DNA from: Siphonodentalium dalli
Lineage: Eukaryota > Mollusca > Scaphopoda > Gadilida > Siphonodentaliidae
Direction of reading: 5' to 3'
DNA length: 64,000 nt
Assembly (NCBI GenBank): GCA_032622095.1
Contig: CP136064.1
Location: 127,647,605-127,711,604, forward strand
Positions within the stretch are counted from its first letter, which is position 1, and each line of letters starts with the position of its first letter. Below are positions 1-9,975 of the stretch, one piece after another. Made by a program: the position numbers and the translations under genes. Under the pieces are notes generated by a model that saw only the letters and a program-made list of their open reading frames with translations, did not search any database and was not told where the DNA came from.

Positions 1-282
1 TGAATATAGTATAGAACATGTACCATATATCAGATATATTTACAACACATTCAGCATCAGATTGCTTGAATTGTATTAATTGTCTCTACTTGGTACGGAT
101 GCCTTTGACTTGTCATATCTGACAAATTTACCAAAGACGGCAGTACTGCTCCACAAATGTGAGGATATTCTGGTGGTCTCACAAATCACTCATGGTCAGG
201 CAGTGGTATATGTTTTCTATCAATCTTGACATTTTTATTGACTGATTGGTTGTTTATTTTGACAATATTTACAAACATAATG
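1..282. other. Unassigned AT-rich sequence
   Basis: No ORF, RNA gene or repeat end that I can support. It precedes the first TTAA-bounded element. Confidence 0.5.
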
Positions 283-621
283 TTAACCTTTTCGCTGCTA
301 TGACGTCCGTAACTATTTCGGATGTAAAAGTGCACATCGTGTGCTATATGGTCCGTAGTACCTATGGACCTACTTCATCACACTAGCAGTAGGCCATTAT
401 TCATAACTGGAACTCAGAGATTGGTACATATAGGTAAAACTGTATCTCAAAGTTTCAAACAGTATATGATATTCCACGATTCTGAACGATAATAGCCTTT
501 CAACTGAGTCAGTATTATGGTTCTTATGATATTCCCGTTATATTTTTCCACTGGAAAATGACAATAACGTCAACAGCCCAGCACATAATGTCATAATGTC
601 ATTTAGCAGCGAAGAGGTTAA
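283..621 (+). mobile_element. TTAA-bounded MITE, family A, copy 1
   Basis: A 339-bp element bounded by TTAA at 283-286 and 618-621. Its imperfect terminal inverted repeat starts TTAACCTTTTCGCTGCT on the left and reads TTAACCTCTTCGCTGCT on the complement of the right end. Related copies lie at 45421-45733 (inverted) and 49235-49533. There is no coding capacity; short ORFs across it are chance. TTAA ends followed by CCYTT are typical of piggyBac-type elements, so trans-mobilisation by such a transposase is inferred. Confidence 0.82.
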
Positions 622-1054
622 TAGTGAAGTATTAAAAAATAAACATGATAATATTGTACAGGAATGGCATTGGCCAAAATGGGTTGTCTTCCTGCTGCCC
701 CTAAAAAAATCCAATTCAAATAGTAAATATAGTTATGAACTTAAAAGTCACGTATCCCTCCAGAAATATATTTGGTAGGCGATCCTGGGAATTTATGGTG
801 ATCGTTATGATTGAAGATGGATAACACGATATAGGCGTTATCTACAACGTTTTTTCTTAGATAAGAATGGAAAATTAATGAATTACTGAGCATGGCATCA
901 TTATTAAAGTGACACATTCCCTGTTTATGACTACTGCTAAATCTTGCCATTCCGATATGTGTAACAACAAAAAAACTTAGGTGCTGCTAATATTGGTGAG
1001 GCCAAAACCGTCTGGCTGTATCCGCTCCTACACCAGTGGTTTATAAGCATATAT
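622..1054. other. Unassigned spacer between MITEs A1 and B1
   Basis: AT-rich, with no recognisable gene or repeat structure. Short ORFs on both strands look random. Confidence 0.45.
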
Positions 1055-1395
1055 TTAACCCTTTGGAGAGTATTTATAACGTCATATGCATAACGTCATG
1101 TGTAAATTTAACATCAATGTCGTAGAAATAATTATTAACAAGTTCGGGTCAAAAGGTTCCAATAATTCATTTTAATATATGTGTATTTTGTGTTTACGTG
1201 TGCTATCATAATCTATTGCACATACATTGGGACATTATTTTAATCAAAATATCTCCTATACAATTCATTTATAAATCAGATGATTAATTGAAGTTATGTC
1301 TACATAAATATGACACTTCCTGATACAACATATATATCGTTCCACTCGCGAACCGTATGACAACATATATGTCGTTCTACTCGCCAAATGGTTAA
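1055..1395 (+). mobile_element. TTAA-bounded MITE, family B, copy 1
   Basis: A 341-bp element with TTAA at 1055-1058 and 1392-1395. A second copy of nearly the same length lies inverted at 61811-62153. The better preserved ends in that copy read TTAACCCTTTGG. Near one end, a short ACATATATGTCGTTCTACTCG-type motif is duplicated, so the subterminal region carries a small direct repeat. It has no coding capacity. It is probably a piggyBac-type non-autonomous element, judged from the TTAA target and CCCTTT start. Confidence 0.82.
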
Positions 1396-1895
1396 TACTG
1401 AGTATATATATTTTGAGGTACTCATCAAAACTGATTCGTAAATCTTGCACCCTTGCCATTGTCCCTCGGTAATTTTTAAATATATGTCCTGAACTCATGT
1501 ACATGAATATGAATTTTTATGGTTATTGGAGTAACAGAATCGAGAGAGAATTATGTGTGGTATGTATAATATTGGAGGTTCACAACAGACCTACATTTAT
1601 TCTCATAGACTTTTGCATAACTCAGTAACCAGAACGAGGCCCAGATATAAAGGGATGGAAAGTGAAGTGTGGATTATGTACACCTCATGCGGTCAATAAA
1701 CTCATGGCAATCAACAGTTTATCAAGAAACCAATATATTATGGACCTTAGAGTGGTAATTGTCTTTCTATACACAATGATATAACAGTTGTAAATAATAT
1801 GACCTGCTCAATTATGGACACATATTGGGAAGTTTGTAAATGGGAAAACACTGTTGACCATGTATTCACACTGGTTGAATGGTATCCAACACCTT
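1396..1895. other. Unassigned AT-rich sequence
   Basis: Nothing supportable was seen between family B copy 1 and the family V foldback. Confidence 0.45.
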
Positions 1896-2806
1896 TTAAT
1901 AAGGGGTTTCCACATCTAGTCTGTCTCAGGATGTGGAAAGTTTAGATGGACCTGCACAGAACACTACTTAATTGTTAAGCACCAGAAGGAACCTATGCTA
2001 TCTGAAGATCACATAATGCATATTATATAACAATAAAAATGTAAAAAAATGACTTTCATCACTTTTTGAATGGCATTTTTGGAAGGAGCGTTCACAGCAA
2101 GTATTCAAATTGATTGGAAATGAAAAACTGCCATATAAAGTACATAATCTGAACTAATGAAAGGCTCAAATGACTATTTAGTTGAGAGCAGTACTGCTTC
2201 AAAAAAGCTAACAAAATGTTAGTTGTGTGTTGGAAAATGTTAACTAGCCATATTACAGGAATTGTTACACAACCCAATGAATAAAAATGTTGGTATGCAT
2301 GCAGGCTTGTCCATTTTAATAAGCAGGGAGCAATCAACTGGAAATAGGCCACAGTAGTAGATATATCTGGTCAGCTGGGGATTTGGCTTTCGACCTATGA
2401 CCTAAAACTCATCTCGTCCCAAAGGTTTATATCAGTACTTGCAATATGGCTGCTCCAAATTTTTCAGCACACACCGGCACACAACAAACATTAGGTTAAC
2501 ATTCCAGAAGCAGTGTTGCTCTCATTTAGTCACTCGAGCCTTTCATTAGTTCAGATCATGTACATTTTATGGAAGTTATTCAGTTCCAATCAATTTGCAT
2601 ACTATCTGAGAAAACTCCTCTCAAAATTTCCATTCAAAAATATAATCAGTCATCTTTTTGACATTTTTATTGTGATATATAAATATGCATGATGTGGTCT
2701 TCATATCGCATAGATTCCTTCAGGTGGTGCACAAGCTTAACCATTAAGTAGTTTTCTGAGTTGGTCCATCTAAACTGAGATAGGCTAAGCGTGGAAATCC
2801 CCTTAA
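1896..2806. mobile_element. TTAA-bounded foldback element, family V
   Basis: About 360 bp at 1896-2260 reappear in inverted, diverged form at about 2450-2806, leaving a loop of roughly 190 bp. The outer ends carry TTAA followed by GGGGTTTCCAC on the left and by GGGGATTTCCAC on the complement of the right (TTAA at 2803-2806). Shared blocks inside the arms include AACTAATGAAAGGCTC and CAATAAAAATGT. A 78-codon ORF on the minus strand (2667-2903) overlaps one arm and looks protein-like. Because it runs across a repeat arm, I treat it as a relic or chance ORF. Confidence 0.7.
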
Positions 2807-3471
2807 AGGCACGGGCGGCATTCGTTGCAGACAATTCATATTTGTTCAAATCGCCATCAACAGAAGGAATATTAAAATATATGTAGTTTTGTTCATATGC
2901 CAAACATAATCAGCGCGTAAATAGTATATTTTTGTCAAGACGTACGATGGTGTACGTAAACAAGAGCCTGCTCCTGTTACAGAAGTTCTGCTTCTGTTTA
3001 CAGAACACAGCGCAATTCTATTGGTTAATCACACACAAATGCTATAAACGCTCTTTATTATTTCCATATCACGAAAACAGTAACAAATAACGCTCTTTAT
3101 GTTTATCCGGATCTAAACAAAAGCCAGGTTCTATAACGTTTTTTGCTTTTGTTTACATAACAAAGGAAAACAAATTGACAATAACATACTGTTTATGCCA
3201 TATTTCTGATTGGTATAAGAACGTACTATTCTTTCTGTTTATGGCGTTTTTTGACGGAGGTGAATATTTTAACAGCATACCCACCACCAATGTCGCCCGT
3301 ATCTTTAAGAAACACAGGACCCCGGGAAAATGTCCATAAGAAACCTGATTAATATTATTATTAAACATACATGTCCTCATCTGGGCTGCTTAGCCTTATA
3401 GGATTTTAGTTATTTTGGATGTTGTTCAACCAGTGTTGTCTTAAATTATCACTTGCTTTCTGGATCACAGT
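2807..3471. other. Spacer with two CGCTCTTTAT motifs
   Basis: No gene is recognised. The decamer CGCTCTTTAT occurs at 3049-3058 and 3091-3100. Its complement recurs at 43.7-43.9 kb and 59.3 kb; see findings. Confidence 0.5.
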
Positions 3472-3904
3472 CAGGGTCCGCGCTGGACTGAAATATACTT
3501 TTGCCAAATAATTTACCAATGCCAAATTATTTTAGCATTTGCCAAATGCTATCCCGTTGCTTCATCAGAAGCGCACAGGCGGATTAACTATGTAAACACC
3601 ACCACATTAAATGCTGGTAATCACTCAAACCATCTACTAATGCTATGAGATTAACTGCATCTTAATACAGGTGTTAACTTTTCCTAAACCTTATAAAACA
3701 CCACTAATATAATTATGTTGTAAGAGTTTCCTGAAACGAATGGTATTGATTGACCAATATTGTTCAATTTTCTTGAGGAATTAAAAAGTGACTTGCCAAA
3801 ACTTTTGCCAAATGGAAATATTTTTTGCCAAATGAAAATATTTTTTGCCAAATGTGAATTATTTTTGCCATTGGCAAATTTGGCAAGTGACAGCGCGAAC
3901 CCTG
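3472..3904. mobile_element. Non-autonomous hAT-type element with perfect 8-bp TSD
   Basis: The ends read CAGGGTCCGCGCTG (from 3472) and, on the complement of the right end, CAGGGTTCGCGCTG (to 3904). The octamer ATCACAGT is present immediately outside both ends (3464-3471 and 3905-3912), an exact 8-bp target duplication. A CAGGG-type terminus plus an 8-bp TSD is diagnostic of the hAT superfamily. Inside each end the motif TTTTGCCAAAT is repeated several times (about 3500-3550 and 3796-3880). Such subterminal repeats are where hAT transposases usually bind. At 433 bp it has no transposase. Confidence 0.88.
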
Positions 3905-4056
3905 ATCACAGTCATAGACAGAAAACAATGTGCATCTTTAATAATGTAACAGCATTAATTGTACCACCATTTTTTATAGTTTATTTTTAAATTGTACCAC
4001 AAAACAGTATCAACATATCCATGAGAACACAGGTTTATCCTGGTAGGTTGTTTTTA

Positions 4057-4290
4057 ATAACCCTTCCATGACAAGAGCTTCCAGAAATTTTGTGAAAACC
4101 CTGTGCCAATGCCTTCTCCTATATATGCGAGTCTCCCATAGGGAGCCTCGGATATATATTAAGAGAATACATTGGCCTAACAATATTTACTTTGACCTTT
4201 TAAGCCAGTGCTTTATCTTATATGTGCAAGGCTCCCTATGGGAGACTCGCATATATAAGAGAATGCACTAGCAAAGGATCTTTAATGCTC
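4057..4290 (+). mobile_element. Family E MITE, copy 1 (hairpin-rich)
   Basis: The left end reads AACCCTTCCATGAC with an eroded TTAA (ATAA). The interior carries inverted blocks built on ATATATGCGAGTCTCCCATA and its complement, so one or two strong stem-loops can form. Related copies: 22369-22592, 54215-54357 (partial, inverted) and 56758-57122. The right end is not clear in this copy. Confidence 0.65.
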
Positions 4291-4561
4291 TCTTTAATGT
4301 ACGTGTTTGTAATGTAAAACTGATGGACCCTTTTGTAGATTTTCTCGATGCTTGTGATATGCAAATGATCTGTGATATGCAAATGATGGTGATTGCAAGT
4401 ATTTTCTTTTGCCTCGTAAACTGAAAATTACCTTAAGAAAAATTGACTAATTTGGTGTCAAATGGGATGTGGGATTTTAAAAATTTGTACTATAATAGAC
4501 GTACATTAGAAGAATTAAATGACATCAACTAGATGCAAAAATAAAATTTTCATTTTCTTAC
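4291..4561 (-). other. Intron start downstream of the 4562-5662 exon
   Basis: AT-rich sequence directly following the splice donor on the minus strand. Nothing else was seen. Confidence 0.4.
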
Positions 4562-5662
4562 CATCATTGTAAACGTCTCTTTGACTGTGTACTGATGGGT
4601 ATCAGAATCCACTCCGGGAGAAATATCAACCAGTGCAACGAGAACGTCCCACATGTAATCATCTGTTGGTATAATCACAGTGTTGTTGTTGCAATCAAAC
4701 CTCACGCGTTTAGACTTTTTAACATTCTTCACAATTGTGGTGGGACTGTCAGTTGTATCACTGGTTGGAGATTCGAGAAAACAGATTCGATACGTTTCCT
4801 TTTTTGTACTAGTATCTGAATAAACCAACGTTTCAGAACTTCCGGTGTCAGAGAGATCTGACGAAGAGAAACTTTCGACGCTGTTTGATTTCTGAAATTT
4901 GTCCATATTTGCTGTTATTTTCTCCACTTCCTCTGAATAATCCTCCATGGATTTTGTATGAATGTGCGAAAATATTTCATCGATTGCCTGCACAAAAGTT
5001 TCCGACATCGAACTGTCATCAACGTTGATATTAGTTATTGTATCAGTAGGTGAAGGAATGGGATTATCACTGTTATTACTAGATTCAGCAGGTATTTTAA
5101 TTTCCAAGATATCAGAGCTATATTGTTTATTATCGTTGCTTGGTAGGAATAAATTCAAAAGATTTTCTACAGCGTCACTCGGCTTCCTATGTTTTTCAAC
5201 TTTGTTTGATGTTAATGAGTCCAAAGAATGACTTCTACTAGTGAGAATAACATTCTTATTGTTGACAACTTTATCGTCCTTAGTATCCCAAATATTTGTG
5301 ATTTCATATGGAGACATTGGGGGACATGGTTCCAGATCAGAACTTCGACATGAACATGATGAATCGCATTCAGTGCTACAAGGCGACCATGGTCTGCAGT
5401 CATCAATACTACATGACCCTTCCTCAGGACTCATTGGACTGTCATGGAGACTGATGAAGCAGTCTTCAGTTGGTGTGCCACTATTACTGCGATCAAATGG
5501 TTTTGCTTTTTTCTTGGTCGGAGAAAGCGGTGAGAGGGGACTAAGAAATCGCTTCCTCAAACTGTTTTTCTTATCTTTGTTCTCCTTTTTCGGCTTTTTT
5601 CGTGGCATTTTTGATAATGTTTGCACCTCTGTTTTCAAAAGCTTAGCAACTATCAGTGTCAT
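4562..5662 (-). CDS. Exon of a Ser-rich nuclear-type protein with a KRVRF (PP1-docking type) motif; 3' exons not found
   Basis: This is the only convincing coding block in the window: 367 codons open from ATG at 5662 to ATG at 4562. There the sequence runs ATG|GTAAGA, a consensus splice donor in phase 0; reading on adds three codons and a stop, which is presumably intronic. An in-frame TGA lies just upstream of the first ATG. The second Met (residue 19, codon at 5608) has A at -3 and is a better start context. Likely 3' splice sites lie at about 5698-5708, so the exon may begin there with 5' UTR. Seen in the protein: basic clusters KKPKK and KKKAK (residues about 22-54, nuclear localisation type), a run of Ser-Pro sites around 41-48, long Ser/Thr/Asp-rich low-complexity stretches, and KRVRF at 318-322 followed by an acidic segment. 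RVxF motifs dock protein phosphatase 1, so a PP1-targeting role is possible (PPP1R15-like in general layout). No full domain supports a family name. Confidence 0.75.
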
Positions 5663-5705
5663 ATGAGTTCAATACTGCATGTGCGTAGCTCTCCCAACTG
5701 TAATC
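5663..5705 (-). other. Probable 5' UTR and 3' splice site of the exon
   Basis: On the minus strand, TTTCTAG (5712-5706) and GGATTACAG (ending 5698) are both usable acceptors shortly upstream of the start codon. An in-frame stop between them and the ATG shows that the coding region begins in this exon. The choice between the acceptors is undecided. Confidence 0.4.
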
Positions 5706-6949
5706 CTAGAAATGAGCACATCTGATTTCAGTATAGTTAAAATATTATTTCTTCAATAAAACTAGCTAGACAAAATGCATTCACCTTAATATTGAAGTAT
5801 TCAAGGTTTGAGGCCTATATCTATACCATTACAACAGCATATTATTAAAGAAAATTTATTGGCTTTGCTCCATTAAACTTCATTAGAAACCACACATGCA
5901 ATTTAACCCTATCTTTACTAAACACTGAAAAATAATTCCCTTAGGAAATGTTAAGGTAATAAAGTTCAACAAATCTTTGTTGATCTGAACATTTCCCACA
6001 AATGAATAGCAATCCTTTTGCACTATAGTCTGGTTATATTTCCTGAAAATCCATCCAGATGAATAATTGACTATTGAAATATTAGATGTGTACTTTTTAA
6101 TTCTGAATTTAAGGTAAAACAGTTTCATGCAGCCTAGAACTATCAAGCAGAATAACTGATCTTTCCTTCTGAATGATGTTGGCGACAACTAAACTCTGAA
6201 GACATGACAATGATTCTCTAGTCCACATTCAAAATGTGTATAAAATCCATCATCAAATTGTTAGATGTGGTATAATCCTTCGAACATCAAGATGAAACAG
6301 ACCCAAATGTCAAATTAAAAATATTTAAAAAATACACAAAGACTTCTTGCTAGAATCAAGAAACCATCTTTTTTCACCATAATTAAAAAATTCCAACACG
6401 AGTACATGCATCCATCTAAAAGAAGGGAAGCCTTAGAATAGGGATGACTTAATCAGCAAAACTCAGATCACATCTAAATAACATAATACCCTGGAGGCAA
6501 AGCCGGCTCTCAAAGTCATACTGAGAAAAAACATAATAGACATATGTAGGCAGCAACAAAGGATTGCACACGCAAATTTTCCATAAATACTGTTGACATA
6601 ATGATATTCTAAAGCTTACTCAACAAACTGAGGACCATTGGAAACCACGCCTATTTGGAGCCATATACACGTATCATGTTGTGTCGACAATATACCAAAC
6701 AATTGTGTTATTAGACGGGTATTCATCTCACGCAGCGGGGAATAATAGTAGTCTTTATGGAACACAATAAACACTGACCCTCCACGTCAATCATAAGAAC
6801 TTGTTTGCAGAGGTTTTGAACCTTGTCCATATTGTCGTTATGAAAAAGTCCAATTTTATGGCTTCGAAAGGGAACTTGTTGGTGCAGCTATACCATTGAG
6901 GACCCAGGTTACATGGGTGCATGCTACATTGAACTTCTTTACTTTGCTG
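5706..6949. other. Unassigned, probably intronic or intergenic
   Basis: AT-rich, no repeat end, ORF or RNA gene that I can support. If the exon at 4562-5662 has upstream non-coding exons, part of this stretch would be intron. Confidence 0.4.
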
Positions 6950-7024
6950 TTAACACTTTCTATACTAAATGGATTCTCCTGTTCAGTTACAAAAGTATAT
7001 ACATTGGAATGGTATATTATTCAT

Positions 7025-7026
<2 letters not shown>

Positions 7027-7059
<33 letters not shown>
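7027..7059 (+). repeat. Poly-G tract (33 G)
   Basis: Uninterrupted homopolymer inside family H copy 1. Family H copy 6 carries a shorter G tract (45846-45854) in an apparently equivalent place. It could form G-quadruplex structures and its length may vary between reads. Confidence 0.9.
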
Positions 7060-7061
<2 letters not shown>

Positions 7062-7157
7062 TGTGAAAAATAAGTGTACTACACATAATAAAAGTGCAGA
7101 AGAAGTCCTTTTTATTAGAGGGAAACGTTCGGATAATATGTTCAACAAAATGACCTA

Positions 7158-7370
7158 CAGTAATGCCGTAATTAATCGACTCCATAACCACAGCAGAATT
7201 ATGGGTAACTTTTCAGGATTTAGTCGGAAATATGGCTTGTTGCCACTCATCGGAAAGCTCTCGCTGAGAGCTTTCCGATTAATGGCAACAAGCCATATTT
7301 CCGACTAAATCCTGATAAGTTACCCATAATTCTGCTGTGGTTAAGAAGTCGATTACTTAGAGTATTACTG
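7158..7370 (+). mobile_element. Family F palindromic MITE, copy 1 (Tc1/mariner-type ends)
   Basis: An almost perfect palindrome of 213 bp starting CAGTAATGCC, preceded by TA, and ending in the degraded complement of the same sequence. Arm landmarks are GCAGAATTATGGGTAACTT and GGAAATATGGCTTGTTGCC, with the centre at the GAAAGCTCTCGCTGAGAGC hairpin tip. ORFs across it are artefacts of the palindrome. Confidence 0.85.
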
Positions 7371-7400
7371 GAGTCATCAATGAGTTTATTATAGAAAGGG

Positions 7401-7860
7401 TTAAAGGTACTCAATCCGTAGAGGGTCCCCATCTCAACAGATTCCAACAACAACAATCCGATCAGAGGGTCCTATATTACTATATTTGATTCGAGTCGAG
7501 GAACCCATCAAACAAAGCTCAGAGTTATTAGATATTGATTTTTGAAATTTATTAATTGCTCGAGATGAGTACTAATAACTGCCGTCAATTTGGTAACCTG
7601 CTCGAGATTTTACGCCAAAACTCTATTCAAACAGACAAGGATGGATAACTCTATAATCAAGTGGTAATAATAACGAAATTTTGACTGTCTTCTGGGCCAG
7701 AAAGAATTCCCGATAATGAAAAATAATAGATTTCTAAAATCGATATCTAACAAATCTGAGCTTTGATGGGTGACTTCCTCGACTCGAATCAAATATTTTT
7801 GACCCCCGAAGCCATTGAAATAGTAATTGAGATGAGTTTTATCGGATTGAGTACCTTTAA
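7401..7860. mobile_element. TTAA-bounded MITE with foldback arms, family S
   Basis: A 460-bp element. The left end reads TTAAAGGTACTCAATCCG from 7401 and the complement of the right end is the same (TTAA 7857-7860). A second, internal inverted pair lies at about 7482-7565 and 7725-7797, sharing ATATTTGATTCGAGTCGAGG. It is a single copy in this window and has no ORF of note. Confidence 0.78.
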
Positions 7861-8818
7861 GCTCTATTAGTTTACATGATTTCCAAAGTCACTTGCTACA
7901 AACTCAAGAGTCAAGGATGGATTTAGAAGAAAGATTATGCTATCTAATACTGATTCTTTATGTATGCCCCTAGTCAACTGATCTTGTTATGTATGACCTG
8001 ATGTTTAGTGAGTCTTGATGATTTTATTAGCTATGATTTCTGGTGGGGCAAAGTGATGGTGTTAAAGAAAGTATAAGTATTTTACTCAAATTTACTCAAT
8101 GTTTTTACATCTTGCACAGAGCCTGGTTGTTTCTTCAATGCCTATACTATTATGCATTTCATATTAGGTACATTTGTCCTACCTGAACTACATTTAAGCT
8201 ACAGGTATTAGCATTGTATATTCAGAAATAAATACATTTATACCAAGAGCTAAATTTCTTAAATTAAATAATCATGTTTTGAAAAACTATTTTCAATTCC
8301 GAAGTTAATTTAAACAGACATGCCTCTTTTCTGTTCCTATATGTCTTCTGTAATCATAAAACAGACTGATAGTAAATAGCCTCCAGCCAATTTGAGCTAT
8401 TTTTAAACATTCAATAAAATTACTGAAGATGTAAGAGATGAAAATAATTGATGTTGTATTTCCGCAGGATGAATTATCATTGCAACCAATTTTATCTTCA
8501 ATCCATGTTCGCACATTTCTTTTCAGAGGCATATTTTTGCTCATCAAAATGCAAATTGTCAATTTAAAAAAATGATGTTATCATATGTTTATATTAACAG
8601 CTGAAGTGTAACACACTTGTGTCAATTAAGAACATTTGCATGACAGTCTGAAGATTGATGAATCACTAGCCCATGTTAGGATAAATATGTGACCTAGACA
8701 GGGATGTCGAGACACTAATGAGAAAAATGTCTCACTCTAAAAGGCTTATGATAGCCTAGTTGCTACACATCTAACCAACTGAGTCACAGCAACAGTAAAG
8801 CAGAACTTCAGTATAATA
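7861..8818. other. Unassigned sequence
   Basis: AT-rich, with no gene or repeat boundary that I can support. The 85-codon minus-strand ORF at 8305-8562 shows no recognisable motif. Confidence 0.4.
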
Positions 8819-9169
8819 TTAAAGACATATTATGGACTTGTTCGGGTGCATGAAATTGATAAGTTAGTACTCGGGCGCTACGCCAACCTGGGGAATGTAG
8901 CATTTGACTATTAAACATCGCCGAAAATTTCATAGAAATCGACCATACCACTCCATAGAAAACATCATCTGAACTACGCTCAATTGTAAATATATATATC
9001 TTGGGACGCAAATATTTCGCCATCAAGCATCATTGTACTTAATTAATATGTAAGAATGACGGCATGTGTTGTAAATTTGGATTAATATTCGTTAAAAATA
9101 ATTTATTTGAGCAAGATTATTCTCATTTTCTATTTGATCACCCTGCCGGACTGTTTCACATCACTTTAA
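8819..9169 (+). mobile_element. TTAA-bounded repeat, family L, copy 1
   Basis: Starts TTAAAGACATATTATG and ends CACATCACTTTAA, so short inverted ends are TTAAAG followed by diverging sequence. Four copies occur in the window: 8819-9169 (+), 10848-11208 (-), 19520-19901 (-) and 21477-21869 (+), 351 to 393 bp long. Shared internal blocks include ACCACTCCATAGAAAACATC and ACTACGCTCAATTG. TTAA at both ends of each copy argues for a DNA element rather than a SINE; no tRNA-like head was seen. Confidence 0.82.
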
Positions 9170-9975
9170 AGAAAAAGTGTAGACGTCACTGATAGATGTA
9201 TATATATACTGGTATGGCACATATGTGAATTGTATTCACAACAACTATAACACTGTTGTAAACTTATCTCTTTATTAATAGACTGATATGCTGTTGTTTT
9301 TGACATGTTTGACAGAATAATTATGGTTAACTGACAATTGCTCTCAATACCAGACCTGCACCAGAGATATAGAACACTGGCATACAATTCTATGTAATTA
9401 CGTTGTGCTTTTAATATGGGCATCTGCTATGGTCTCGGTGCAATATAAAATTAACAGGGAATGCTGTTTTATCAAATAATCTGTATAAATGTATGTCCAG
9501 TGTTTCTGAGACAAAATAAATCACACTGGAGAGGAAAAAATTGAAACTTTATGCATGTATTAACAAATTTTCAGCATTTTTCTATCCCTGCATCTCCCAA
9601 TGACAAATGTATGTCATATGAAAAAAAGATAAGAAACATCTTTACTGCGTTTCGGAGGTAATAGATTCACTATCATTGGCAAGTATGTCAGCATAGTAGT
9701 AGATATATTTCTTTTTAATACAACCCACACAAATTTTCTAATATTTTGGTTCAAATTCGACGTCATACGACACATTAATGATGTTCACATGCATGATGAC
9801 AAGACAGCCCCTTTTTGTTAATAAACTTTGTGAGACTTTTTTTTTCAATTAATGGGTTCTAGAACGGTGTGAAATAAACACAGAACAACAAGTATGTGAA
9901 TGGGTTTTTGGATGCGGCACTTGGGGAATGATTCTATCTGTCCACGCTGGCACTCGACAAACCAATTCACACACC
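9170..9975. other. Unassigned sequence
   Basis: No supportable gene or repeat. Confidence 0.4.

Larger units (their letters stand above)
6950..7404 (+). mobile_element. Family H MITE, copy 1 (with poly-G tract and nested F element)
   Basis: TTAA at 6950-6953 and 7401-7404. The left end reads TTAACACTTTCTATACTAAA and the complement of the right end TTAACCCTTTCTATAATAAA. A tract of 33 G occupies 7027-7059. A family F palindrome is inserted at 7158-7370. Other family H copies lie at 21006, 37132, 37543, 45840, 48438 and 57421. The right TTAA is shared with the next element (family S), so two insertions used the same tetranucleotide. Confidence 0.78.

Noticed and set aside
2667-2903. 78-codon minus-strand ORF with a protein-like sequence
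   Set aside because: Most of it lies in an arm of foldback V; the homologous arm at 1900-2040 is not open in the same frame.
7247-7456. Minus-strand ORF of 69 codons nearly mirrored by a plus-strand reading at 7200-7308
   Set aside because: Both read through the same palindromic MITE (family F); the shared residues come from the inverted arms, not from a gene.
8819-9169. Family L considered as a SINE
   Set aside because: No A/B box pair or poly-A tail was seen, and all four copies are bounded by TTAA, which fits a DNA transposon better.
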